DNA of 18,922 bases from an uncultured Clostridia bacterium (GCA_934167165.1 CAKPKG010000027.1:1-18922), one strand, 5' to 3'. Positions 8,257-15,494 are shown, counted from the first letter of the stretch. Numbers and translations are program-made. Notes: generated by a model from the letters alone, not told the origin.

Positions 8257-9174
8257 TTATTTTATTACTTCTACGTCTAAATATCTTACTCCCCATGCTA
8301 TTGCTTCTGCATGTGAATTCATATAAACGTCAATTCTATTTCCTTGAATTGCTCCACCTCTGTCTTCTACAACATAAGTTCTTCCGTTTATAACCATTTG
8401 TGTTCCAAAAGCAAATGTACTTGGAGCTGCAACTGTATGATTTGCTGTTGCTCTTGTTCCTGAAGCTGTAATACCATTTGTTTTTCCACAACATCTTGCA
8501 CATGAACAATATGCTGTAACTTTATATCTCCCACTTGATGCTGTTGTTACTCCACCTCTTGATGCACTTCTTGCTGTAACTGTTTGTATTTGAACTATTT
8601 TGTTTACTGGTTCTTTTATTACTTTAGAAGATAATTCTATTCTTTCTACTTCTACATCGCCTTTATATCTTACTTTGTAAGTTACTTCTTTTAAACCATT
8701 TTTACCAGCTTGTATAACTTTATTTACTGTACTACTTCCGTTTGAAACATCTTTTGTAATTGTTTCAAATGGTATTTCTTCTTTAACAGTTATAATTTCT
8801 TCTGTAACATCTGTATAATTTTGTGCTATTTCTTCTATATTTGTATTTACGCTCTCGCTATTTCCTTCTACAATTTGCACTGGTTCTTGACCATTTAATG
8901 ATATTACTATTGCATTTGCTGATGTTATTTCTTCATCTAATGCTGGTGTTACTACCTCATCTGATGAAAGCATTATATGATTTTCTTCTAATATTTCTGA
9001 CACTTTTGTTTTTGATGTTAAAACTGTAATTTCATGATTATTTGAAAATTTAATTTTAACACTATTTACTTTTACATTTCCCGCTAATACCGATATACCT
9101 AAAATTACAACAAACAATATACTTAATGCAATAATCTTTTTGTATGATATATGCGAGTTTTTTTGTTTATTCAT
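8257..9174 (-). CDS. DUF348-G5-3D domain cell-wall protein (YabE/YuiC-like, probable lytic transglycosylase fold)
   Basis: The 305-residue protein has an N-terminal signal-anchor (about residues 12-35), a ubiquitin-like DUF348 region (about 40-90), a G5 region with GLKEVTYKVRYKGDVEVER (about 157-175) and a C-terminal 3D domain (about 218-305) with TAYCSCARCC, ITASGTRA, VEDRGG and GNRIDVY. The 3D domain shares the fold and aspartates of MltA-type lytic transglycosylases; Rpf-like and sporulation wall proteins use it. It probably acts outside the membrane on peptidoglycan. I chose the ATG at 9174 although AAGGAGGG lies 13 bases upstream, slightly far. A TTG at 9198 would place the ribosome site inside the gene, so I rejected it; an ATT at 9180 has ideal spacing and cannot be excluded. 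It is monocistronic, with its own promoter and terminator. Confidence 0.88.
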   Translation of the reverse strand: MNKQKNSHISYKKIIALSILFVVILGISVLAGNVKVNSVKIKFSNNHEITVLTSKTKVSEILEENHIMLSSDEVVTPALDEEITSANAIVISLNGQEPVQIVEGNSESVNTNIEEIAQNYTDVTEEIITVKEEIPFETITKDVSNGSSTVNKVIQAGKNGLKEVTYKVRYKGDVEVERIELSSKVIKEPVNKIVQIQTVTARSASRGGVTTASSGRYKVTAYCSCARCCGKTNGITASGTRATANHTVAAPSTFAFGTQMVINGRTYVVEDRGGAIQGNRIDVYMNSHAEAIAWGVRYLDVEVIK

Positions 9175-9187
9175 AAGAATATTTAAT

Positions 9188-9193
9188 CCCTCC
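9188..9193 (-). promoter_or_regulatory. ribosome binding site deciding the 3D-protein start
   Basis: GGAGGG on the minus strand. It overlaps the open frame upstream of the ATG at 9174 and so excludes the longer TTG-started reading. Confidence 0.6.
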
Positions 9194-9210
9194 TTCAAGC
9201 GACCTTTTCT

Positions 9211-9239
9211 ATTATACTATTTTTTTTAAGATTTGTCAA
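9211..9239 (-). promoter_or_regulatory. consensus sigma-A promoter of the 3D-protein gene
   Basis: On the minus strand a perfect TTGACA (9234-9239) and a perfect TATAAT (9211-9216) are separated by exactly 17 bases. The implied transcript start near 9204 gives a leader of about 30 bases. Confidence 0.92.
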
Positions 9240-9287
9240 ATTTGGAACTTTTTTCTAATTATATTATATGCAGCTTGTACAAAAATA

Positions 9288-9312
9288 TGCATAAGGAAAC
9301 AAGGTTTATGCA
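9288..9312. repeat. small inverted repeat TGCATAA / TTATGCA upstream of the 3D-protein promoter
   Basis: Seven-base perfect arms (9288-9294 and 9306-9312) surround 11 bases. The gap from 9175 to 9500 contains this, the 3D-protein promoter, a dispersed palindromic element and the lemA promoter; I see no gene in it. The arms could be a protein-binding site, but the position about 50 bases upstream of the -35 box gives only weak support. Confidence 0.35.
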
Positions 9313-9323
9313 GTATAAGATTT

Positions 9324-9414
9324 AACTGTGAAGTGTGAAGAATAGAAAAAGGCCCACGAAGGCTTGACCCTACAAATCCCACCTCCCACATCACACTTCA
9401 CACTTCACACTTTG
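9324..9414. repeat. dispersed palindromic element, copy 2 (GTGTGA/TCACAC family)
   Basis: A perfect 14-base inverted repeat, TGTGAAGTGTGAAG (9327-9340) and its complement (9396-9409), flanks a 55-base centre that includes AGGCCCACGAAGGCTTGAC. The right arm holds three tandem copies of TCACACT. The interior aligns with the reverse complement of 4395-4463 at roughly four bases in five by eye, so the two copies lie in opposite orientations. Confidence 0.8.
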
Positions 9415-9435
9415 TAAAATTTATATAATTATTTC

Positions 9436-9464
9436 TTGCTATGCTATTTTTGCTATGTTATAAT
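9436..9464 (+). promoter_or_regulatory. promoter of lemA
   Basis: TTGCTA (9436-9441), a 17-base spacer and a perfect TATAAT (9459-9464) with the extended -10 TGT. AGGAGG at 9487-9492 then precedes the ATG by eight bases. Confidence 0.85.
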
Positions 9465-9500
9465 TAGCTTGTAAATTTATTTTAATAGGAGGTCTTTATT

Positions 9501-10052
9501 ATGTGGATTGCATTAATTATTATTATACTATTAGTAATCCTTGTAGTTTCTATGTATAATACTTTAGTTAGATTAAGACAAAAAGTAAAAAACTCTTGGA
9601 GTCAAATTGATGTTCAATTACAAAGAAGATTTGATTTAATACCAAATTTAGTTGAAACAGTAAAAGGTTATATGACACATGAAAGTGACGTATTAACAAA
9701 AGTTGCAGAACTTAGAACTTCTTGGGCAAATGCAGGTACTGTTGCTGAAAAAGCTAACTTAGATAATCAATTATCAGGAGCTTTGAAAACTATTATGGCA
9801 GTTTCTGAAAGTTACCCAGACTTAAAAGCTAATCAAAACTTCTCTGAATTACAACAAGAATTACAAAACACAGAAAATAAAATTTCTTTCTCAAGACAAT
9901 TTTATAATGATAGTGTAACAATGTATAATACTAAATTAGAAGTTTTCCCTTCTAATATTATTGCTTCTATGTTTGGATTTAAAGCTGAAGAATTCTTTAA
10001 AGTAGAAAGCGAAGAAGCTAGAAAAAATGTTAAAGTTGATTTTAACAAATAA
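9501..10052 (+). CDS. lemA: LemA family membrane-anchored protein
   Basis: The 183-residue protein has one N-terminal membrane helix (about residues 3-20) followed by a helical cytoplasmic or surface domain. The conserved LemA block NSWSQIDVQLQRRFDLIPNL (about 32-51), followed by VETVKGYMTHE, is present, as are LRTSWANA and the FNDSVTMYNT-like motif near residue 138. Length fits PF04011 (about 180-190). The biochemical role of LemA is not settled; links to envelope maintenance, and in some bacteria to an associated TPM-domain partner, are known, but no such partner lies next to it here. It is transcribed alone between its own promoter and a terminator shared with tatD. Confidence 0.95.
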   Translation: MWIALIIIILLVILVVSMYNTLVRLRQKVKNSWSQIDVQLQRRFDLIPNLVETVKGYMTHESDVLTKVAELRTSWANAGTVAEKANLDNQLSGALKTIMAVSESYPDLKANQNFSELQQELQNTENKISFSRQFYNDSVTMYNTKLEVFPSNIIASMFGFKAEEFFKVESEEARKNVKVDFNK

Positions 10053-10065
10053 AATATTTAAAACT

Positions 10066-10096
10066 AAAAAATCCAGTTTAAAACTGGATTTTTTAT
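10066..10096. terminator. bidirectional terminator between lemA and tatD
   Basis: AAAAAATCCAGTT and AACTGGATTTTTT form a strong stem with a short loop and have an A-run on one side and a T-run on the other, so it can end both convergent transcripts. Confidence 0.92.
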
Positions 10097-10111
10097 TGTA
10101 TAGAATTCAAA

Positions 10112-10882
10112 TCACTTTATCTTTGCAAATATTCTTTTTGCATTATCATATGTCGCTTTTGCAACCTCTTCTATACTAATTTGTTTTACTTCTGCAATTT
10201 TTTGTGCAATATATTTTACATTTCTAGAATCATTTCTTTTACCTCTAAAAGGTTCTGGACTTAAATATGGAGAATCTGTTTCTATTAGTATTCGATCTAA
10301 TGGTACCATATTTATTATTTCTGCTGCATTTTTACTGTTTTTAAATGTTGTAGGACCTGCAAAAGAAATATAAAAACCTAACTTTAGCCCTTCTCTAACT
10401 AAATCTACATTAAATGGGCAACAATGAAATACACCTTTTTTTATACAAATATTGTTCTTTAATATTTCTAATGTATCATATATAGCTTCCCTTGTATGTA
10501 TTACTATTGGCAATTCTAATTCATTTGCTAATTTTATTTGATCTATAAAAACTTCCTTTTGCAAATTTTTATTTTCTTTATTCCAATAATAATCTAATCC
10601 TATTTCTCCTATTGCAACTACTTTTTTATTTTGTGCTAATTCTTTAATTTCTTTTAAATCTTGTTTTTTGTAGTTTTCAATATCATTTGGAGAAATTCCT
10701 ACAGTTGAATATATAAAATTATGTGTATTTGCTATCTCTACAGATTTTTTAGACGATTCTACACTATAACCTGCATTTACAAGTTTTGTTATCCCTGATT
10801 TGTATATTTCCTCTAAAACTTCTTCTCTGTCCTCTTCAAATTTTTCATCATTATAATGTGCATGCGAATCCAAAAGTTCCAT
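10112..10882 (-). CDS. tatD: TatD family metal-dependent DNase/hydrolase
   Basis: The 256-residue protein is a full-length TatD (YcfH/YabD) amidohydrolase-fold enzyme. Metal ligands and motifs are all present: DSHAHYND with His7 and His9, GEIGLDYYW with Glu93, VIHTREA with His129, VFHCC with His153 and ETDSPYLSPEP with Asp203. Family members are 3'-5' DNA/RNA nucleases with proposed roles in DNA repair and fragmentation, and some deacylate D-aminoacyl-tRNA. It is the last gene of the minus-strand cluster. Its ribosome site AGGTGAG overlaps the acpS stop codon and the gap is eight bases, so it is probably translated in step with acpS. Confidence 0.94.
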   Translation of the reverse strand: MELLDSHAHYNDEKFEEDREEVLEEIYKSGITKLVNAGYSVESSKKSVEIANTHNFIYSTVGISPNDIENYKKQDLKEIKELAQNKKVVAIGEIGLDYYWNKENKNLQKEVFIDQIKLANELELPIVIHTREAIYDTLEILKNNICIKKGVFHCCPFNVDLVREGLKLGFYISFAGPTTFKNSKNAAEIINMVPLDRILIETDSPYLSPEPFRGKRNDSRNVKYIAQKIAEVKQISIEEVAKATYDNAKRIFAKIK

Positions 10883-10890
10883 ATTCTCAC

Positions 10891-11269
10891 CTATTCTTTA
10901 ACTACTGCAATCACTGTTGCTACTGCATATTCTTTGCAATGCGATATTGATATATCAATACTTTTTAATTTATCAAATTTTATATCTAAAAATTCTATTT
11001 GTGGATTTCCGTTTTTATCATTTATTACTTGTGCATTGTGCCAAGATATATCAAATTTATTTTCTAAAAGTCCAGAAACGGCCTTATATATAGCTTCTTT
11101 TGCTGCAAATCTTCCTGCATAATGATAGTATTTTGCATTCTTTTTACTTTCACAATACTCAATTTCTGCCGGAGTATAAATTATATTTAAAAACCTTTCT
11201 CCGAGATCTTTCTATCGATTCTTTTATTCTGCTTATTTCTATTATATCTGTTCCACAAAACGTTTTCAT
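10891..11269 (-). CDS. acpS: holo-[acyl-carrier-protein] synthase, broken by one +1 shift
   Basis: AcpS transfers 4'-phosphopantetheine from CoA to acyl carrier protein and is normally needed for lipid synthesis. The ATG at 11269 has AAGGAGG five bases upstream. Codons 1-22 read MKTFCGTDIIEISRIKESIE and on to Ser22, with the Mg-binding Asp8; then an extra C at 11203 makes CGG and the literal frame ends after 36 codons. Skipping the C restores GERFL, then YTPAEIEYC, the GRFAAKEA motif (residues 52-59, Mg ligand Glu58) and the SHCKEYA C-terminal motif, giving 125 residues, the usual length. Every residue typical of the family survives downstream of the break, which is not what a decaying pseudogene would show. 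The gene lies 13 bases after an unrecognised gene and 8 before tatD. Confidence 0.88.
11200..11203 (-). other. candidate +1 frameshift site CGGA (acpS)
   Basis: After TCT (Ser22), CGG followed by A stands where the family needs Gly-Glu-Arg-Phe. Skipping the C at 11203 gives GGA GAA AGG TTT. Confidence 0.6.
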
Positions 11270-11282
11270 ATTGCCTCCTTGT

Positions 11283-12527
11283 TTATCTGATTCTCATTAG
11301 CATAAATAAGTTAATTATGTTTAATAGTAAAGATATTATTAATGCAATTAAAACTATTTTATTTACTTTGTTTTCTTTTTCTATTGATGATTCTTTATAT
11401 ATAACATCATATTTATTTTTTATACTATTATATATTTCTTCTAATTCAAATACTTTTTTCCATTTACTCCAAAATGCTGAACCCGTAACTGAATTTGTTA
11501 ATTCTTTTTTCCATATTTCCTTTGTGAATTTTGTAAATTTACTTTGTGCGCTTTTTATATTTTTTTTACTTTTTAAATCCATCTCAAGTTTTTTTAAATA
11601 AATTCTTTGATATAAACCAAATATTAATGTATATAATAATTCATTATCATATTTAAATAATAATTTTGTGTAATTATTTATATCTATACTTGAAGCTAAA
11701 AATGTAGCACTTTGTTTAGTAAATCCAAACCTAGCATTTTTAAATTGTTCTACTGTTTCTACTAACTTGTGTAATTTTTCTGGATTAAATGCAAGTGTAT
11801 TACTATTAGGTAATACGTTTGTATATTTTATAAAATCACTCTCTATATCATTAAAATTCTCCCAATTGTCTTGTTCTACACATGCATATGTATAAACAAA
11901 AAATCTCCTGTTATACATATCTATATCTTTTAGCTCTGAGCACGTACAATTTACACCTATAATATCATTTATAAATTCCGGTAAATCTTTCATATTGCTA
12001 AATGCATCTGTTTGTATTTTTATATTACTATATTCTTTTAATTTTGAGAATTCAGAATTGATGTCTTTAAACTTATAATTGAAATCTAATAAATTTGAGA
12101 AATCTTTGTTTTCCAAATCAGTTTTAATTAGTAAAAAACAAATTCCTGTATTAAAACAAATTAATTCTATATTATTTATATTAAAAAATATGCCTTCTTC
12201 TTCATTTATCTTGCCTTGGGCCTTTGGATTTAATTTATATTCAAATGTAGTGCAACTTAATTCAGATAAAATATTAGCTTTTAACGTGTTGTTTGATTTT
12301 TCTATTTTATCTATTTTTCTTCTATTGTATTCAAATGTAGGAAAAACATATTCTCTTATCTCTGGTAAAAAGTATGAATATAAATCTAAATCTCTTTCTT
12401 TTTCAAAATATTTAATACTAATTTTTTCATTCTTTAAAAGACTTAATAAATACTCTTTATATTTGCCCTCTTTAATTAAAAACGGTTTTATAAAATATGT
12501 ATATTGATATTTTACCTTTAATTCCAT
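11283..12527 (-). CDS. unrecognised protein with a C-terminal membrane anchor
   Basis: I do not recognise this 414-residue protein. The ATG at 12527 is chosen over one 30 bases upstream because AGGAGAG lies about eight bases before it and the upstream one has no site. The body is mixed and Lys/Asn/Phe-rich, with a conserved-looking FGFTKQSATFLASS stretch (about residues 281-294), a helical region LYTLIFGLYQRIYLKKLEM (about 311-329) and a Lys-rich linker; a single hydrophobic helix IVLIALIISLLLNIINLFML lies at the very end (about 390-410). The layout of a large soluble domain plus a helical stalk and C-terminal membrane segment resembles a CorA-like topology, but the GMN loop of CorA is not visible and only one helix is clear. 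It is part of the cluster with acpS and tatD. Confidence 0.75.
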   Translation of the reverse strand: MELKVKYQYTYFIKPFLIKEGKYKEYLLSLLKNEKISIKYFEKERDLDLYSYFLPEIREYVFPTFEYNRRKIDKIEKSNNTLKANILSELSCTTFEYKLNPKAQGKINEEEGIFFNINNIELICFNTGICFLLIKTDLENKDFSNLLDFNYKFKDINSEFSKLKEYSNIKIQTDAFSNMKDLPEFINDIIGVNCTCSELKDIDMYNRRFFVYTYACVEQDNWENFNDIESDFIKYTNVLPNSNTLAFNPEKLHKLVETVEQFKNARFGFTKQSATFLASSIDINNYTKLLFKYDNELLYTLIFGLYQRIYLKKLEMDLKSKKNIKSAQSKFTKFTKEIWKKELTNSVTGSAFWSKWKKVFELEEIYNSIKNKYDVIYKESSIEKENKVNKIVLIALIISLLLNIINLFMLMRIR

Positions 12528-12554
12528 TTTCTCTCTCCTCTTTTGCAAGTACAA

Positions 12555-12577
12555 CAAAAGGGGTTATCCCCCTTTTG
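12555..12577. repeat. degenerate AAAAGGGG-family hairpin between two genes
   Basis: CAAAAGGGG and CCCCTTTTG pair around a short TTATC loop. It lies three bases past the stop of the WG-repeat gene and just upstream of the ribosome site of the next gene. It may attenuate or stabilise the message. Confidence 0.6.
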
Positions 12578-12579
12578 CT

Positions 12580-14094
12580 CTATTTTGTATAATATAATCC
12601 ACTATCATCTAAATGCCATTTTCCAATAAAGTTTGTGTATATATTGTTATCTAAATTAATTGATGGCTCTAATTCTATTGCTCCTACTTTATTTATGCTT
12701 CCCCATACTCCATCTTTTTTTACTGCTGCAAATCCACATGAATTTTGCTCTGTTCCATCTTCATATATATAATCAATTACTACTTTTCCAGATTTATCTA
12801 CATAGCCATATTTTCCATCTTTTTTACTTAAGAATAGATTATTTGCAGTTAATATGTCTGAAGATTTTTTCTCCTCAAATTTAAAGTTGTAATATTTGTA
12901 CTCATTATTGCTATATACTTTTATATAACCTGCTTCTTGGTTTATTTCTGATACTATTCCATTTATTTTTTCTGATAAGTTGTTATCAAGTATTACTGTT
13001 TCTGTATCTGATAAATCTGCTTGGATAAAGTCTCCTTTTTCAACATAATTCATACTTGTATAATTAAAACCTTTTATTTGTTCATTTTCTAAATTGATAA
13101 TTCCGTATTTTCCACCAGTTTTAGCTATATAATATATAGAAAATGTGTATTTTATTTCTTCATATTCCACAGGAATTTTTTCTTCATTTTTTGTTGTTAC
13201 TACTCCGTATTTTCCACCTTTTTCTACAACAACATTTTCACCTTTTGCTTCAACTATATTATCATAACCACCATCTATTAGAATTTGTTTTTCTTTATCA
13301 ATTACTTTCCATACGCCACCTTCTTTAACTGCAAATAATTCTGAATTGTTTAAATATTTTACATCTTCATATTTTGGTTCTACTATTACTGTTCCTGTTG
13401 TACTTATTATTCCATATTGGTTATTATCATTTACTATTGCATATTCGTTTTTATAACCTTCTTTTAATGTTTTTATTTCTTTGTAGTCTGTGTTTATTAT
13501 AACTTGTCCTTTTTCATTTATAAGTCCAACTTTATCTTGTTTTTTAACTAGTAAGTTATTTGTAACGCCTTTTAATGCTGTAATTTCGTCATATTCACAA
13601 GGCACTATTTCTTTACCTTCAAAATTTATTAATCCATATTTTCCATCTTTTTTAACTCTTAAAATATTGTCTTCATACCATATGTTTTGTTTTGAATCAA
13701 AATTATCTATTGCTTCTACTTTATCATAATCTTTAAATATCTCTTCATTGTTTTGATTTATTGCTTTTGTTTTATATGTTCCTTCTTGGTCATTTACATC
13801 ATATGTACATATAAATACAGGGACTGATTTATTAGGTATTAATACTATCTCTGTATATTCTGGTGTTATTACAATATTTCCCTCATTGTTTATAACCCCA
13901 AATTTTCCATTTTCGTATGCTGTATAATATGTATAATTTGCTACTTTTTCTTTGTTTTTTCCACCTTTTATTATATTTACTATTGAAACAATTACCATTA
14001 CTATTACTAATAATGCTACTATTACTCCTAGTACTTTTTTCATATTAAGCTTTGGCTCTGAATAACTATTATACCTTCTACCTCTTCTACTCAT
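12580..14094 (-). CDS. membrane-anchored WG (KWG) repeat protein
   Basis: The 504-residue protein has a short basic N-terminus (MSRRGRRYNSYSEPK), one membrane helix (about residues 19-42) and an extracytoplasmic domain of about nine WG-type beta repeats (PF14903). Typical units are GKFGVINNEGNIVITPEYTE (from about 63), GKYGLINFEGKEIVPCEYDE (from about 150), GKYGIINLENEQ and GKYGYVDKSGKVVIDYIYED (near 425). Each unit is about 25-45 residues with the GKxGxIN...GxxIxPxY pattern. Such proteins probably form a propeller-like scaffold on the cell surface; no specific ligand is known. Start: ATG at 14094 with a modest AAGGG site. Two degenerate repeats have lost the GKYG core. It lies 52 bases after the pyrophosphorylase gene and is probably co-transcribed. 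Confidence 0.88.
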   Translation of the reverse strand: MSRRGRRYNSYSEPKLNMKKVLGVIVALLVIVMVIVSIVNIIKGGKNKEKVANYTYYTAYENGKFGVINNEGNIVITPEYTEIVLIPNKSVPVFICTYDVNDQEGTYKTKAINQNNEEIFKDYDKVEAIDNFDSKQNIWYEDNILRVKKDGKYGLINFEGKEIVPCEYDEITALKGVTNNLLVKKQDKVGLINEKGQVIINTDYKEIKTLKEGYKNEYAIVNDNNQYGIISTTGTVIVEPKYEDVKYLNNSELFAVKEGGVWKVIDKEKQILIDGGYDNIVEAKGENVVVEKGGKYGVVTTKNEEKIPVEYEEIKYTFSIYYIAKTGGKYGIINLENEQIKGFNYTSMNYVEKGDFIQADLSDTETVILDNNLSEKINGIVSEINQEAGYIKVYSNNEYKYYNFKFEEKKSSDILTANNLFLSKKDGKYGYVDKSGKVVIDYIYEDGTEQNSCGFAAVKKDGVWGSINKVGAIELEPSINLDNNIYTNFIGKWHLDDSGLYYTK

Positions 14095-14146
14095 TTTTTT
14101 ACCATCCCTTCATAGACATAGTTTTATTTTTATACTATATCATAAA

Positions 14147-15392
14147 CTACGCATTTTTCCAATAGTTTTCATATAGTTTTTTTGCAGTCTCTGGGCTATC
14201 TTCACCTACCATATTTTTTACGGGTGCAAAATCTTCCTCTCTTTTGCCTCTTAAAATTGATATATTATCAAATAGCTTAAAACTATCAAATATAAACTGT
14301 TCAAATTTATAAGCATTTGGAACTGTTGCTTTTACAAAATTTCCATCTTCATCTAAATAATCAGCTTTTTTAAATGCTATATGATATTCTAGTTCCTTTG
14401 TGCTAGCTCTTTTTATTGCATTTAAACTAAATAGATTACACATTATATGAGATTCTCCAAATACTAGCTCTCCATCATCATCTTTTATACATGCAATTTC
14501 TTTTGGAAGTTCTGTATATTCAATAACTTTTATTTTGTTATTTTGTTTACACAAAACTCCAACTCTTTCTTCTGGATCTCTTTTTAGAACTGTTCGTGTT
14601 CCTATTTCATTTCCTTGACTTGCAGTTAAACCTAAAAGCAGACTGTCAACATACTTTAATAAAATATTATCAACAGAGCCTATAAATACCCATTCTATGC
14701 CTCTTTTTTCCATATCTGCAATTACACCTTTTTTTAACATAGAATTAAAAATTCCACCATTACCATTAGAAGCTTCTTTTATTAAACCTTGCCTATTTAA
14801 TATTAATTTTCCTTGCTCTGTTATTAATGGTAACTCCCCTTGTTCAAAAATATATGTATATTCCTTTGGATAACCAAAGTAGTCTTTTTCTTCCAAGAAT
14901 TTCACTGTATCTTTGTTATTTTCTCTGCTTGTCATTATGTACCATGGTATAACTACATTGTATTTTTTATTAGCTCTTGTTAATGTATCAACAATAACTT
15001 CAAATAAATATTTCCCATTTTTTCCAATGTCTATCTTGTATGTTCCCTTTGGGAGTGGATGTCCGTAGTCTTGTGCCTTGACCTCCAGCCATTGTTGCAA
15101 CTGCAAACTTATTTTGTTTTATTATTTTTGTTGCAATTTGTTCATACTCATCTAGTTTTTCTTTCGAAAGTTTATCTGGATTCACTCCTCTTATTGGCTG
15201 TAGTTGTTCTAAATCAACATATATATCTTCAAAAGTTTTTTCATATAATTCTTTTACTTCTTCAAAATCTATTTTTTGTACTTGACTTGCAAGCTGTTGC
15301 TTTTTTTCTTCTGACATTTTATTTGCAATATCAATTATTTGTTGTTGATTATATTTTTCTAATATTTTCTTTGCATTTTCATAATTGTTCAT
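14147..15392 (-). CDS. UTP-dependent sugar-1-phosphate uridylyltransferase (UDPGP family), broken by one +1 shift
   Basis: The family makes UDP-glucose or UDP-N-acetylglucosamine from UTP and the sugar phosphate. ATG at 15392, AAGGAG seven bases upstream. The first 109 codons read to ATMAGGQGTRL; then an extra C at 15065 makes CGG followed by A and the literal frame ends soon after (stop near 14998). Skipping the C restores GGQGTRLG with PKG downstream, the signature nucleotide loop of UDPGP/UAP1 enzymes, and yields 414 residues, a normal length. Downstream motifs fit: FEQGELPLI, SNGNGGIF (usually DGNGG), GSVDNILLKYVD, and REEDFAPVKN. The long open reading upstream of 15392 is not supported by a ribosome site. 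UDP-glucose versus UDP-GlcNAc specificity cannot be decided. It heads the minus-strand cluster and is divergent from ylbJ. Confidence 0.87.
15062..15065 (-). other. candidate +1 frameshift site CGGA (UDPGP-family gene)
   Basis: After CTA (Leu109), CGG followed by A stands where the motif needs Gly. Skipping the C at 15065 gives GGA CAT CCA CTC and completes GGQGTRLG. Confidence 0.6.
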
Positions 15393-15427
15393 TTTAAATC
15401 TCCTTAAATAAAGACTAATACTTACAT

Positions 15428-15456
15428 AATATACCATTATTTTTAACTTTTGTCTA
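15428..15456 (-). promoter_or_regulatory. promoter of the UDPGP-family gene cluster
   Basis: On the minus strand TAGACA (15451-15456), a 17-base spacer and TATATT (15428-15433) with an extended -10 TGG. The ATG is about 35 bases downstream. Confidence 0.7.
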
Positions 15457-15488
15457 CTGCTTATTTTTTTGTTATATCTTCTGCAAAA

Positions 15489-15494
15489 TATAAT
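15489..15494 (+). promoter_or_regulatory. probable -10 element of ylbJ
   Basis: A perfect TATAAT in an AT-rich stretch, 25 bases before the ylbJ start. I see no good -35 box at the usual spacing, so the promoter may be weak or use another sigma factor. Confidence 0.4.

Noticed and set aside
9175..9198. TTG start at 9198 for the 3D-domain protein
   Set aside because: The only ribosome binding site (9188-9193) would then lie inside the coding region.
9175..9500. Riboswitch or RNA gene in the 9175-9500 gap
   Set aside because: The gap is explained by two promoters and a dispersed palindrome; the leader of each gene is too short for a riboswitch and I recognise no RNA motif.
3639..15065. Slippage of the preceding tRNA (as in prfB) as the cause of the +1 shifts
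   Set aside because: The preceding codons AGC, GCA, TCT and CTA do not re-pair well one base downstream and share no pattern; no stop codon or common upstream Shine-Dalgarno-like stimulator is present.
3072..15392. Ordinary pseudogene decay of the three broken genes
   Set aside because: No other lesions are seen, all family motifs remain, and four identical C-before-GGA events are not what random decay gives. Systematic sequence error remains possible and is kept as the alternative.
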